Notes: a model not told the origin generated them from the letters alone. DNA of 64,000 bases from Maribacter algarum (ex Zhang et al. 2020) (GCF_005885635.1 NZ_VATY01000001.1:682001-746000); one strand, 5' to 3'; positions 28,251 to 39,276 are shown, counted from the first letter of the stretch. A program made the numbers and translations.

Positions 28251-31115
28251 TTATTTGGGAATGTAATTCTCATCCCTTGTCATTATCCACTTGTCTAATT
28301 CGAATCCATCTTCACGCATTGCAAAAGTGATGATATGTTCCCCAGCAGTTTTAATATCTAGATATATTGCATTAGGAATACCGCAATGGTTCTGAGGAAC
28401 CCGCTGTGCAGAAGACCATGTCCATTTATTCTTTCCTTCACACCATTGCATGCGGGCACCACTTTCTGGCCACTTTCCATCCAAACCAACGTGTACTCCG
28501 TTATCCTCGGAACCAGATGAAAAAGCTCGTGCCCATATATAATATTTCCCTGGCTCAGAAATGTTTACCTTATAGGCTACCAATCCTCCTGTACCCTGTT
28601 TTGGAAAAAAGTTTACTCCATCCATTAAATTATCATCATGCGTTACTCTAGTATCTGGCAAAGCCTCAATATACTTGCCACCACTTGCATTCTCAACATG
28701 GTTTTCTAAATCACCCATATTCATAACATCCGCAGGGCGTATATACCAATTTCTGGGCGTTCCATTATCAGAGCGGTATTGATAATCTTCTGCCTCCACA
28801 ACTATGATTCCATCTTTTTCTGTAAAAGGAACGGCACTCTCCATTTCTTCTTCCATAGATAAATTCGAGGGGGCGAAAATTAGCCTATTCCACCTACCGC
28901 GAGACCAGGCCGTTTCATCATTTTCAGGTATTTTACCATTGGTCACTGCCATGGACTCAACCTGAATAATATCATTTGTCGCCACAAAGTATTCCCCAAA
29001 ATTATGGTTTACTTCATCATACGTATCATTTGTAGGCGGATTCACCAAAGTATCCAGAACTGATCCGTTTACCTTTACTACATAAGAAGATTCTCCATCA
29101 TTCTCTGTCATGGTAGCCAAAGACAATCTGTACATTCCGCGCTCTCCATTAAACACCGTTTTGGCCTGTGCAAATTTGTTTCTCAAGGATTTATTTGCGG
29201 CATCAATAGCCAAAGCTTTATTTTTTTCATCTTTATAATAAGTAGATGTTGCGGATGACGGATTGATTTGAAAATCGCTGAGAGAATGAAGTGACATGCC
29301 CTTTTTAATACTTTTGATAGCAGATGTTGTTACAGGTCGCTTGGCCTTTAGCAAGGCCACCCAATCTTTATCTTTACTTGGAGGGTAACCAATGTTTACT
29401 TTAGCTCCGCCTTTCACCGAACGAACCGAACCTTTTTGAAGTGGTCCTCCTAACCTTGGGTTATACCATTTTATAGGGAATGTCGTCTTAGCACCCGTTA
29501 AATCAATCTCCGTTGCTTCAACCTTTGGCATATAAATAGCATATACATTTCCATTTTCAGCAAATACAAAATCATGAACATTATCGGTAAGTCCGTTGGC
29601 TGCCTTCATTTTATTGAATGGTAAATTGACTCTGAAAAATTCAAGGGCATGCCTAGTTTGATCCCAAAGTAGATCTCTTGAACGCAAATCCTCACAATTG
29701 AGGTCCATATGAGCAAACTTATACCCAAAATACCATTCAACACCAAAACCACCAGCCATAAGGTTACCCCAAAGTACTTGGGAACGCATCTCGTCATGAT
29801 TCGGGTCATCAACATCGGGCTTTGCACCCACATTTGCAGGCCCGATTTCATCTAATGGCACTACCCATTGGTGCCCCGCCTTTTGTGATTCACGAATCCA
29901 TTTCTGAGTAGTCGTATTCACCTCATGCGGGTGATGCAACTGGATAGAAGGTCCTGTTAAGTGTTCATAACCCAATAAGGGTTTCAAAATTGGATCATGC
30001 TCATGAGTTTGCGCATGAGTATGTACAGCAATATGATTTTTATATGGATCGTTTGTTCTTATATATTCCGCACTTTTTTTACGATCATTATCATCTTGAG
30101 CTTTAGGAGACCATCTTACATATCCATTTTCTTCTCCTAAATTCCAAGTCACACCCAAATGATTTGCAAATCGGGCAATTAATTCACGATAGTATAATTT
30201 ACGCTGTGTTTTGGTTTGACCAATATCTAATAACAACTCATTCTCTGTCTCTTGGGTAAAAATGTGTAGCATGATTCCTAAAGAATCCATATGGTCGAAG
30301 AGTATTTCCCACTGGTCTAATTTACTGCAATCAAATCGGTAACGTTCGTTTATATTGTTCCATGGCCAAACATCATTCCCATCACCTTGCACGTTCATGG
30401 TTAAAAAGTACATAGAATTCATCCCTTTTGATGCCAAGTAATTCATGACTCCTATAATACTCTTACCTTTTCCGTTTTGCCATGTAGGGTCTCCATCTCT
30501 CCAGTCCTTAGCATGCGATTGGTATTTATGAGAGGCGGGGGTTTGATCAAATTCATAATAGCCCAATAAGTTTTCGGGACTACCCGCACCACCTTTTATA
30601 AAATACTCTTTTGTTCCCTCAAATTGCAAGTACCTTTCGCCTACATATTTTAGTCGTCCTTTAGCTCGAAAATCTATGCCCTTTTTATTTGAAGGATCAA
30701 TATTAAAACTACCCTTCAATCCATCAAAGGCAACGGCTTCACCAGCGTCAAACTTATCACTTACGGCTATTTCCTTTCCTTTTCTAAAAGAAACTTTATA
30801 ATCCCATTGACCAACCATGTTTGGCCTAAATCTTACTTTCCAAACATTTCCTTTATTCGAGCTGGTTTCAGAGGCATTTCCATCTGCAGAGTAAAACCCT
30901 GGTACTACAAAGTTTTGCCTTCCATTGGTGAAGGTTACATTTAGTCTGTAACTTAAAAACGGGTTTTCTTCTGCATTTTCAGAAGTTTCAGGACCCTCAA
31001 ATACCAAAGTAACTTTGTGCCATTTCTTCAATTCACCTAGAACTTTTTGTGCTTGAATCCTATGATTTTGTAGGAAAATAAGGAAAATACCAAATAATAT
31101 AACTGTTTTTTTCAT
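28251..31115 (-). CDS. DUF5060-type secreted glycoside-hydrolase-like protein
   Basis: A 954-residue secreted protein (signal peptide ending IQAQ). The N-terminal DUF5060 beta-sandwich (about 25-125) has WHKVTLVFEGPE, VPGFYSADG and WKVRFRPNMVGQWDYKVSF. A (beta/alpha)8-like catalytic core follows (about 160-560), with WNLGEENG (Glu328/329, position expected of an acid/base) and VVPLDEIGPAN (Glu423, position expected of a nucleophile). The C-terminus (about 770-954) is carbohydrate-binding-like (VEAEDYQYRSD, YYIWARAFSSG). Likely a retaining endo- or exo-glycosidase of the GH-A type, but I cannot name the family or substrate. It is the last gene of the SusC/SusD 2 block. Confidence 0.8.
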   Translation of the reverse strand: MKKTVILFGIFLIFLQNHRIQAQKVLGELKKWHKVTLVFEGPETSENAEENPFLSYRLNVTFTNGRQNFVVPGFYSADGNASETSSNKGNVWKVRFRPNMVGQWDYKVSFRKGKEIAVSDKFDAGEAVAFDGLKGSFNIDPSNKKGIDFRAKGRLKYVGERYLQFEGTKEYFIKGGAGSPENLLGYYEFDQTPASHKYQSHAKDWRDGDPTWQNGKGKSIIGVMNYLASKGMNSMYFLTMNVQGDGNDVWPWNNINERYRFDCSKLDQWEILFDHMDSLGIMLHIFTQETENELLLDIGQTKTQRKLYYRELIARFANHLGVTWNLGEENGYVRWSPKAQDDNDRKKSAEYIRTNDPYKNHIAVHTHAQTHEHDPILKPLLGYEHLTGPSIQLHHPHEVNTTTQKWIRESQKAGHQWVVPLDEIGPANVGAKPDVDDPNHDEMRSQVLWGNLMAGGFGVEWYFGYKFAHMDLNCEDLRSRDLLWDQTRHALEFFRVNLPFNKMKAANGLTDNVHDFVFAENGNVYAIYMPKVEATEIDLTGAKTTFPIKWYNPRLGGPLQKGSVRSVKGGAKVNIGYPPSKDKDWVALLKAKRPVTTSAIKSIKKGMSLHSLSDFQINPSSATSTYYKDEKNKALAIDAANKSLRNKFAQAKTVFNGERGMYRLSLATMTENDGESSYVVKVNGSVLDTLVNPPTNDTYDEVNHNFGEYFVATNDIIQVESMAVTNGKIPENDETAWSRGRWNRLIFAPSNLSMEEEMESAVPFTEKDGIIVVEAEDYQYRSDNGTPRNWYIRPADVMNMGDLENHVENASGGKYIEALPDTRVTHDDNLMDGVNFFPKQGTGGLVAYKVNISEPGKYYIWARAFSSGSEDNGVHVGLDGKWPESGARMQWCEGKNKWTWSSAQRVPQNHCGIPNAIYLDIKTAGEHIITFAMREDGFELDKWIMTRDENYIPK

Positions 31116-31205
31116 CCCTTTTTATTGATGCTAGATTAATTTAGATAACTTTTAGTCTGGTCATAGACCAACCTTTAGCTTTGTATTTTATTCCAATAAA
31201 TAATA

Positions 31206-34200
31206 TTACCTAAGTTTAAGAAGTCTCAACTGATTATTGTTCAAGGCTATCAAAAAACCAACCTTGTTACTAGTACCTAAGCGAATAGTTGTTATATCCT
31301 TAACCTCTCCATTAATAAAAAGATTACTTTTTTTTGGTTTTACAACATTCCAACCTGTTGCACTGCCTGAAAGAACAAGGCCTACTCCAGCATCATTTCT
31401 CGGGGTCTCCACTTCGGATTGCAGAAGGTTTCCGCCCGAAATGACATCTGGGTATTGATCTCCATTATAATCGAATATTTCGAATGCACTTATTGATGAA
31501 AATTGAGTATGATTGGGTAACTCATGCATTTCGAAAGAACCGTTGCCTTTATTTTCTATCCAATGATGGGCAAAAGTATCAACCCTATATTTTAACGACT
31601 TTTCTAAGATGCTCTTTCCATAGATATCGTTCAAATCAGCATTAGCGAAAGATTCAAATGTTTCAAAACGTTTTTTAATTGCGGGTACCTGTTGAGACGA
31701 GCATTCCCGACCTCGCAACGGAAGCTTAACACCCTGTTTTTCATAACTCAAAACGATGTCTGAAGTACCGTTCTCATCAAAATCGTTTGCATAGATTTCA
31801 AAAGGCGAACTTTTACTTGTCTTATACTTATAATTCAACCCTAGATTCCCTGCTAGGTAGTCAAGATCGCCATCTGCGTCTATATCCACTTTCTGGAGAT
31901 CATACCACCAACCACGACTTTCTTCAAATCCCATTTTTTCTGTTACCTCTTCAAAAGCATTTCCTGTATTTTTGAAGAATCTTATGGGCATCCATTCACC
32001 GGACACGATAAGGTCTATATTTCCATCAGCATCAAAATCATCCCAAAGGGCCGAAGTTATCAAGCCAGCATTACTAAGTTCCGGTGCCAATTCTTGTGTT
32101 ACATCGGTAAAATGTACCTCTAAATCCTTTCCTCCATCATTTCTAAGAATATAACTTTGCGGCGGGTACGGATAATTGCCGGGGACGATTCTACCACCAA
32201 CAAAAAGATCCAAATCCCCATCTTTGTCATAATCCGCAGAAACAACTTTCAAGCCACTTGATGTAATTTCTGGAAGGGATTTTTCAGACTTTATGAAGCC
32301 CTCATTTGTATTTATGTATAATCGATCTTGATAATGGGTTTGGTGAGCACGCTTATTATTTCCTCCATTGACTATATATAAATCCAAATCGCCATCAGTA
32401 TCGGCATCGAAAAACAAAGCCCCGGTATCTTCAAATTGCGAGTCCGTTTCCCATGGGCCTTTCATGATCGTAAAACCCCCTGTCAAGTCTTGAATATAAA
32501 GCCGTGCTGCACTTTTCGCGGCATTTCCTATAAAAAAATCATCAAGACCATCTTGATTCACATCACCTACAGCAAGACCTGGGCCCAATTGTGAGTTTTT
32601 ATGAGGGAGTAGGGGTTCAATTCGGTAGTCGTCATAATAATCTTCTTTATGGATAAAGTTTATACCTGATAATTGGGATATATCGGTAAACCTTGATTCT
32701 GCCTTTGAGAACTCATTCTTAGTGAACTCAGTTGAATCTATTTTTATTACTATTTTTTGATTGGACGAAATGTCCTTTAGCGTCTGACTCTTGCCATTGG
32801 GCCAAACTATCGTAATTTCTTCAATGGTAGTTGAACTACCCAAGCCAAAATGTAGAATAGGCTCGGTACTCGATTGATACCCTCTTGTTAAGGTCAATTC
32901 TTGAGTTTGTTTTCCAACATCTGTATTAAGTGTTACTTTGGCACCTAATCCGAATGGATTTTTAGGCCCCGCATCTAGTTTAACTTTTAAATAACCAGCA
33001 TTAACCGTATTTGTAGAATTGGCATAAATGGAAGCTTCAGAATCCAAGTTATTGATTACTAAATCAAGATCTCCGTCATTATCCAAATCTGCCGCTGCAA
33101 ATCCATTTGAAAATCCTTTTGCATCTAAACCCCATTCTTTTGTTGTTTTAGAAAAGGTATTATCTCCGTTATTACGGAATGAATAATTCGAAATAGGCGT
33201 ACTTGGCATAAGCCGGTAATCTCTTTTTTCTTGTTTCCCAAATGGACTTCTAGAATCGTACTTTACGAGTACATCATTGTTGTTTACATCTCTTTTGACA
33301 CCATTGGACACAAAAACATCACTAAAACCATCATTATCAAAATCAGCAAATACGGTACCCCAACTCCAGTCCGTTGTGGCCATACCTGCAAAGCGAGAGA
33401 TATCACTAAAAACAGGAACCCCCTCTGAGTTGACCCCATTGTTCATTTGTAATGAATTCTGCATATATTGGTAATTAAACCCCAAATCAACCGCCTCGTA
33501 AAAGGTTTCAGGCCGCATACTCGCCATATTGGTTTTAGAACGTTTATGGTCTTCAGCAGTCATGTCAACTTGCATAATATCCATTAATCCGTCATTGTTG
33601 AAATCCCTTGAATCAATTCCCATTCCGAACATTGAGGTATGGCTCAGGGCCTCCTCGGCAATCTCGGTAAAGGTACCATCCCCATTATTTTGGTATAAGT
33701 AATCTGGTACATTAAAATCATTGGATAGGTATAGGTCTTTGAAATTGTCATTGTTGAAATCTTGCGCAATCAATCCCAAGGTCATACCAAAATTTCGAAG
33801 ACCTGCTGAATCGGTAACGTTGGTGAAGGTTTCATTTCCATTATTTCGGTATAAATGACCAGAATCTTCCATGGTATTTATATCCATCTTATCATAATAA
33901 TATGCATTACCCATGCTGACCTCTACGATGGGGTAGTTAGCCACGAAAAGGTCGAGGTATCCATCGTTGTCGTAGTCAAAGAAAGTTGATTGAATCGAAG
34001 TGCTGTTATCGTTTATGCCATAAGCTGAGGCCTTTTCTGTGAATGTATTGTCCCCATTATTAATAAAGAGTTGATTTTCTCCGTTAGATGCGAATTGAGA
34101 TACGTTCACATAGATGTCAAGGAACCCATCATTGTTAACATCGGCCATCGTAGAACCGGTATACCATCTCGTATCCCCTGAAACACCAGCTTTTTGGCTA

Positions 34201-34505
34201 ATATCTTCAAACTGCAAGTTACCTTTATTCAGATATAATTTATTGGGAACAAGATTTCCGGTGAAGTAGATATCAGGTAGACCATCGTTATTGATATCTC
34301 CAATTGAAACTCCTCCTCCGAGATATAGATATGGAAAATTGAAATAATTTAAAGTATCGTTTTCGACAATATTATTCGAAAATAAAATTCCGGAAGTCTT
34401 GGAAGGTACTTTTTGAAAGTTTGTTGCGGAGGAGTCATTTTGTTCATCATCACAACTGGCCATAAGTATGGCCAGAGCAATGAAAAAAAATAGATTTCTT
34501 CGCAT
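31206..34505 (-). CDS. FG-GAP/VCBS-repeat lipoprotein with ASPIC/UnbV domain (CRTAC1 type)
   Basis: A 1099-residue surface lipoprotein (lipobox LMASC). It carries more than ten FG-GAP/VCBS repeats with Ca-binding loops (for example GDINNDGLPDIYFTG, DVNNDGFLDIYVN, DLDNDGDLDLVINN, GDVNQDGLDDFFIGN), which form a beta-propeller. In the middle, at about 520-590, is the ASPIC/UnbV region (ITIVWPNGKSQTLKD). Proteins of this type often sit beside SusCD pairs in Bacteroidota and are thought to bind glycans or other proteins at the cell surface. It lies between SusD 2 and the DUF5060 protein in one run of minus-strand genes. Confidence 0.88.
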   Translation of the reverse strand: MRRNLFFFIALAILMASCDDEQNDSSATNFQKVPSKTSGILFSNNIVENDTLNYFNFPYLYLGGGVSIGDINNDGLPDIYFTGNLVPNKLYLNKGNLQFEDISQKAGVSGDTRWYTGSTMADVNNDGFLDIYVNVSQFASNGENQLFINNGDNTFTEKASAYGINDNSTSIQSTFFDYDNDGYLDLFVANYPIVEVSMGNAYYYDKMDINTMEDSGHLYRNNGNETFTNVTDSAGLRNFGMTLGLIAQDFNNDNFKDLYLSNDFNVPDYLYQNNGDGTFTEIAEEALSHTSMFGMGIDSRDFNNDGLMDIMQVDMTAEDHKRSKTNMASMRPETFYEAVDLGFNYQYMQNSLQMNNGVNSEGVPVFSDISRFAGMATTDWSWGTVFADFDNDGFSDVFVSNGVKRDVNNNDVLVKYDSRSPFGKQEKRDYRLMPSTPISNYSFRNNGDNTFSKTTKEWGLDAKGFSNGFAAADLDNDGDLDLVINNLDSEASIYANSTNTVNAGYLKVKLDAGPKNPFGLGAKVTLNTDVGKQTQELTLTRGYQSSTEPILHFGLGSSTTIEEITIVWPNGKSQTLKDISSNQKIVIKIDSTEFTKNEFSKAESRFTDISQLSGINFIHKEDYYDDYRIEPLLPHKNSQLGPGLAVGDVNQDGLDDFFIGNAAKSAARLYIQDLTGGFTIMKGPWETDSQFEDTGALFFDADTDGDLDLYIVNGGNNKRAHQTHYQDRLYINTNEGFIKSEKSLPEITSSGLKVVSADYDKDGDLDLFVGGRIVPGNYPYPPQSYILRNDGGKDLEVHFTDVTQELAPELSNAGLITSALWDDFDADGNIDLIVSGEWMPIRFFKNTGNAFEEVTEKMGFEESRGWWYDLQKVDIDADGDLDYLAGNLGLNYKYKTSKSSPFEIYANDFDENGTSDIVLSYEKQGVKLPLRGRECSSQQVPAIKKRFETFESFANADLNDIYGKSILEKSLKYRVDTFAHHWIENKGNGSFEMHELPNHTQFSSISAFEIFDYNGDQYPDVISGGNLLQSEVETPRNDAGVGLVLSGSATGWNVVKPKKSNLFINGEVKDITTIRLGTSNKVGFLIALNNNQLRLLKLR

Positions 34506-34572
34506 AATTAAATATAAAGAAAAAAGGAACCACCAAAAATGGCAGTCCCAATTAACTACTAACTCAACAATA

Positions 34573-36147
34573 TTAATATCCCGGATTCTGTACTAAATTC
34601 GGATTTTGGTCCAATTCATTCTGTGGAATGGCCATATACTCCCTACCCGGTTTGAAAGCACTTGTACCAGCACTTCTAGATTTTACATCGGCAGGATTGT
34701 TAACAATCTGATCAACCACTTTACCCCATCTAAGCAGGTCAAAGTACCTCGTACGTTCAAACGTTAATTCCTTGACACGTTCATCTTCGATATCTTGCAT
34801 AGTTATTGCTGTAAAGGCAGGCATGTCAGCTCTTGCTCTTACTTGGTTGATAGCATCTAATGCGGCAGCCGTAGACCCACTAGACATGAATTCAGCCTCA
34901 GCGAACATCAACAAGACGTCAGCATAGCGCATCATTCTTAAATTATTGCCTGCACCATGCCAACCCTCAGCTAAGGACTGTGAGAGTCCGTTAAATTTCC
35001 AATCGAGCCATTTATTGCCATAGACATCCGTAGCTGCTGCATCGTAAACATCTGTATATGCCTGATCCGTATAGGTCTTAGATTCAAGCACTTCTCCTTC
35101 GTATGTTGTTGTTTCCGTAGTATTCCAAAACAATGTAACGAATGCTCTTGGGTCAATTTCATCATTTATGGTCCTTTCATCAAGAAATAAATCCAGTGCC
35201 CATTGGTTAACCGTCATACCATCTTGATTTGTAAAACCTGCTGGTGCGAAATCAGGTTGGTAACCAGATCCTTTTCCCCTATTTGGAGCGTCACCACCCC
35301 AACCACCATTGCCATCGGCAATAAGTTGAATTTCAAATAGTGATTCAGCATTGTTTTCGAACTCTTCAGTGAAGTTATGTGCATAGTTATCTACCAATTG
35401 GTACGTGCCGCTGCTCATTATCTGTTGAAATGCTGTTTTGGCTTCGGCATACTTGCCTTGGTATAACAGCGCTTTACCCAAATAGGCAGTCGCTGCACCA
35501 GAGGTAGCCCTTCCTGTCTGGTCCGAAGGCCATGATGCGGGCAATAATGATTGGGCAGCTTGCAAATCAGCTTCTATTAGTGCCCATACTTCTGTAGGAT
35601 CCGCTTGTACTATAGACAGTGGGTCTTCAATTTCAGTAAAAGGAATTGTAAGTAATGGGATATTTCTCCAATTATTTAACAAGTTAAAATAGTTGAACGC
35701 CCTAAGGAAGTGTGCTTCACCAAGAATATTATTTTTAGTGGCTTCATCCATTTCAATATTGGGTACTCTAAAAAGAACTTCATTAGATCTTGTTACACCT
35801 TGATACATAGCTTGCCATACCCATCTAATTGGATTGCCCGCAGGATCTGTGTTAAAATAACCTGCTTGTGTTCTATCAGATGTACCAAAACCGTTAACGA
35901 CATCATCTCGGTAATCGGATAGGAAAACCTCAAACCTAGAATAATATAAAATGTTGGTCAATGGGCTGTAAGCACCGATGATACCTTTTTGCGCATCTTC
36001 AGCTGTTTGCCAAAACGATGTTGGGGTCAATGCATTTGGGTTCGGTTGATCTAAAATGTCATCAGAGCAATTTAAACTTACGAGACTAGCCGTAAGCAAA
36101 GCGAACCCTGTTTTAATTGAACGATGTAGTTTTTTAAAATTTTTCAT
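34573..36147 (-). CDS. SusD/RagB-type surface glycan-binding lipoprotein 2
   Basis: A 524-residue SusD homologue. The start at 36147 is preferred to one 39 bp upstream because it gives a lipoprotein signal (lipobox SLNC after KTGFALLTASLV). It has the SusD TPR scaffold (ILGEAHFLRAFNYFNLLNNW, AATAYLGKALLYQGKYAEA) and RagB C-terminal motifs (MRYADVLLMFAEAEFM, ERTRYFDLLRWGKV, REYMAIPQNELDQNPNL). It lies 16 bp after SusC 2. Its repertoire differs from SusD 1, so the two pairs probably bind different fragments of the same glycan. Confidence 0.94.
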   Translation of the reverse strand: MKNFKKLHRSIKTGFALLTASLVSLNCSDDILDQPNPNALTPTSFWQTAEDAQKGIIGAYSPLTNILYYSRFEVFLSDYRDDVVNGFGTSDRTQAGYFNTDPAGNPIRWVWQAMYQGVTRSNEVLFRVPNIEMDEATKNNILGEAHFLRAFNYFNLLNNWRNIPLLTIPFTEIEDPLSIVQADPTEVWALIEADLQAAQSLLPASWPSDQTGRATSGAATAYLGKALLYQGKYAEAKTAFQQIMSSGTYQLVDNYAHNFTEEFENNAESLFEIQLIADGNGGWGGDAPNRGKGSGYQPDFAPAGFTNQDGMTVNQWALDLFLDERTINDEIDPRAFVTLFWNTTETTTYEGEVLESKTYTDQAYTDVYDAAATDVYGNKWLDWKFNGLSQSLAEGWHGAGNNLRMMRYADVLLMFAEAEFMSSGSTAAALDAINQVRARADMPAFTAITMQDIEDERVKELTFERTRYFDLLRWGKVVDQIVNNPADVKSRSAGTSAFKPGREYMAIPQNELDQNPNLVQNPGY

Positions 36148-36163
36148 ATGTAATTTTTTTGAG

Positions 36164-39100
36164 TTAAAAAGAAACTTGTAGTCCAAGTTGAAAGGTTCTA
36201 CCTGTAGGTGTGGTTCCTTCGTCTATCCCAAGATTAAATTGACTCGAACCGCCTCTTCCGTTTCTACCAATTTCTGGATAATATCCTGTATAGTCAGTAA
36301 TGGTAAATAAGTTTATCGCCGAAACATATAGTCTCAGTTTACTTAATTTAATCTTATCCAAGAAACTATCTGAAAGACTGTACCCTATTTGCGCATTTCT
36401 TAGTCTAAAGTAAGCACCATTTTCAAGATAGAAATCTGACATTCTTCTGTTGAAGCCATTGTCAGCCTGCGTGTTTCTAGGTATTGTAGTATTTGTATTC
36501 GAAGGCGTCCAAGCATTTAATGCTTCGGCCAAATAATTACCATCCGTATCAAAGAAACCTCTATATCTATTACTATTCAGAAGGGTATTTCCTGAAACAC
36601 CATTAAAGAAAAGGTTTAAATCCCATTGTTTGTAATTGGCGCCAAAGTTAAAACCATACTCAAAGTTTGGAATGGCGCTACCGATAAAGGTTTGGTCGTC
36701 TACATCAATATCACCGTCACCATCCAAATCTTTAAACCTTAAGTCTCCAGCTACAGGGTTTCCAGAAGCGTCGTTAGCTGCAGCTGCTTCAGCATCACTT
36801 TGATAAATACCATCTACTACATATCCAAAGAAGGACCCTATTGGCTGACCAATATCAGTTCTCTTACTATTTAAGCTATTGGAAGTGAAACTACCTGTAT
36901 TTATAGGGGTAGAACCACCTAGACTGGTAACTTCATTGTTTAAAGTAGAGAAATTAATCGAGGCATTAAAAGAAAAGTCCTCGCTCAATTGATCTACGTA
37001 GTTTGCGGAAAATTCAAATCCCTTGTTTTCAACACTAGCCGTATTAAATGGAATGTTATTGTTAAATCCAGTATAGATCGGGAGTCGAATACCTATTAAA
37101 ATATCCTCAGACTGTTTAACGAAATAATCCATAGTTACATTCAGCCTGTTATTCATCGCTCCAAAATCCAAACCTATATCAGTAGTTTTTGTAGTTTCCC
37201 AAAAGATATTCGGGTTAACTCCTCGAGTAATTGAATACCCAGTAACTCTACCAGGAGAATCTCCTAAAACGTATTCACTAAATAAGTTCAGCGTTGGATC
37301 AATCGAATATACCCCAACATTATTAGAGCCGATTTCACCGTAACTCGCTCTAAATTTCAAGTTTGTAATTGATGAAACATTTTCCATAAATTTTTCATTG
37401 CTAATGTTCCAAGCAAAAGCAGCTGATGGGAATGTACCCCATCTTAGGTCCGGAACAAATAATGAAGACCCATCTCGCCTTAGCGTCGCTGTAATCAAAT
37501 AGCGATCGTCGAAAGAATAGTTAAGTCTACCGAAATAAGACTGTATAGCAGATGTGTTATCAAATGAAGGTGTATTTGAAACCTCTTCAGCTGCAGATGG
37601 TACACGAAGACTATTAGAAGGAAACCTTCTTGCGTCAACACCGAGCCTTCTTGTATTATTTTCTTGTTGGGTAAAACCACCTATGATATCTACACCATGC
37701 TTTCCAAATGACTTTTTATAATTTAATGTATGTTCAATCAAGGTAGACAAAAAGGTGTCATTTCGTTCGCTTAGTTCAGCAAAATTACCCAGGTTGCCAT
37801 CTATGAAAACTTGATCTAATGGTCTAAACCTAAAATTATTATTCAGGTTGAATTCTAAACCTAAGTTTAACTTATAAGTTAACCCGTTAAATACTTCATA
37901 AGAAGCTGCCAAGTTACCCAGTATATTGGTATTAGTAACTGTTCTATCTTCTAGAGCAGCGACACCTAGTTCGTTGATTATAGTACCAGGACCATAAAAA
38001 GTTGCTAAAGCAGATCCTGGTTCTAAATCCGAGGAGTTCCAATTACCGTCGTTATCTTTCAGACTAATTGTCGGTAGTAAATTACGTTCCTTGTTAAAGT
38101 ATGGATTAGGATTATTAATTGATCTTGTTAGACCAATTGTGTTTTCTAGTCTGAACTTTCCTTTTGTAAAAGAACCATTTGCTCTTATGGTATATCTTTC
38201 GAAATCATCATATTTTACAACACTCTCACCATCGAAATGACTTAGTGAAAGGCTGTAAAGTGTATTTTCGCCACCACCGGCCAATCTAAGGTTTGTATTG
38301 GTGAGTGAGGCCGTCCGTATAGATTCGTCGTAAAGATTACTAGAATTACCTGGACTAAACGCGGTATCGTTTGCAGGTGACCTATCAGTACCATCGTTAT
38401 CGTCGGCTCTATTTACAATATCAGCATATTGTCTCGCATCAGCCCAATCTACTTCGTTGACCAAATTGGTAATCCCATAATTGGTGTCAAAGTCTATTGT
38501 TAATCTTCCTTTAGTTCCTTTTTTTGTTGTAATAATAACCACCCCATTGGCTGCTCGAGAACCATAAATAGCTGTCGAAGAGGCATCTTTTAAAACCGAG
38601 ATAGTATCAATATCTTGAGGGTTCACCGAGTTCATGTTATTGGTAATTACACCATCAATCACGAATAATGGGCCAGCGGCCGAGAGAGTACCCGTACCCC
38701 TAATAGTTATAAGAGCCGTTGATCCAGGAGACCCTCCTTGGGACTGAATATTAACTCCTGCCATTCTACCTTGAAGAGCCTGTGCAGGATCACTAAAGGT
38801 TATATTTTCGATATCATCCCCCCCAACTGTGGCTACAGCACCCGTTAAGTCAGATTTCTTCTGAGACCCATAACCTATTACCACTACTTCTTCAAGTTGA
38901 CTGGCGTCTTCTGTAAGTGAAGCATTAACTGTTGATCTACCAGCAACAGCTTCTTCTTGGGTTGTATATCCCAAGTAGCTGATTACTAAAGTAGCATTCG
39001 AATCTGCCTCAATTGTATAATTACCATCAAAATCAGTTTGAGTACCATTTGTCGTACCTTTCACAAGTACATTTGCTCCGGCCAGGGACTGTCCAGCTGT

Positions 39101-39229
39101 ATCAGTAACTACACCACTTATAGATGTTTGCGCGTGGCCCACGGCGAAAGCAGCAAGCCAAAAAAACGCAAAAAGCAGAATACGAAATTGGCCTTTTTTT
39201 TGAATTGATTTAAACATTTTCATAAGCAT
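36164..39229 (-). CDS. SusC/RagA-type TonB-dependent outer-membrane transporter 2
   Basis: A 1021-residue transporter with a signal peptide (cleavage near GHAQ), a carboxypeptidase-like N-terminal domain (ISGVVTDTAGQSLAGANVLV), TonB box region (LEEVVVIGYGSQKKSDLTGAV), plug (ALITIRGTGTLSAAGPLFVI, ASSTAIYGSRAANGVVIIT) and barrel ending FQLGLQVSF. Two further in-frame ATGs (39223, 39217) could also be used. No CGTTAACG operator lies upstream, so its control may differ from pair 1. Confidence 0.94.
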   Translation of the reverse strand: MLMKMFKSIQKKGQFRILLFAFFWLAAFAVGHAQTSISGVVTDTAGQSLAGANVLVKGTTNGTQTDFDGNYTIEADSNATLVISYLGYTTQEEAVAGRSTVNASLTEDASQLEEVVVIGYGSQKKSDLTGAVATVGGDDIENITFSDPAQALQGRMAGVNIQSQGGSPGSTALITIRGTGTLSAAGPLFVIDGVITNNMNSVNPQDIDTISVLKDASSTAIYGSRAANGVVIITTKKGTKGRLTIDFDTNYGITNLVNEVDWADARQYADIVNRADDNDGTDRSPANDTAFSPGNSSNLYDESIRTASLTNTNLRLAGGGENTLYSLSLSHFDGESVVKYDDFERYTIRANGSFTKGKFRLENTIGLTRSINNPNPYFNKERNLLPTISLKDNDGNWNSSDLEPGSALATFYGPGTIINELGVAALEDRTVTNTNILGNLAASYEVFNGLTYKLNLGLEFNLNNNFRFRPLDQVFIDGNLGNFAELSERNDTFLSTLIEHTLNYKKSFGKHGVDIIGGFTQQENNTRRLGVDARRFPSNSLRVPSAAEEVSNTPSFDNTSAIQSYFGRLNYSFDDRYLITATLRRDGSSLFVPDLRWGTFPSAAFAWNISNEKFMENVSSITNLKFRASYGEIGSNNVGVYSIDPTLNLFSEYVLGDSPGRVTGYSITRGVNPNIFWETTKTTDIGLDFGAMNNRLNVTMDYFVKQSEDILIGIRLPIYTGFNNNIPFNTASVENKGFEFSANYVDQLSEDFSFNASINFSTLNNEVTSLGGSTPINTGSFTSNSLNSKRTDIGQPIGSFFGYVVDGIYQSDAEAAAANDASGNPVAGDLRFKDLDGDGDIDVDDQTFIGSAIPNFEYGFNFGANYKQWDLNLFFNGVSGNTLLNSNRYRGFFDTDGNYLAEALNAWTPSNTNTTIPRNTQADNGFNRRMSDFYLENGAYFRLRNAQIGYSLSDSFLDKIKLSKLRLYVSAINLFTITDYTGYYPEIGRNGRGGSSQFNLGIDEGTTPTGRTFQLGLQVSF

Positions 39230-39276
39230 TTGGTTCTAAGAGTTGTTAGTTTATTTATTTCGGGATAAAAGTAATT

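Noticed and set aside
35892-35899. Single CGTTAACG inside SusD 2
   Set aside because: An isolated core in coding sequence; about one is expected by chance in a window of this size.
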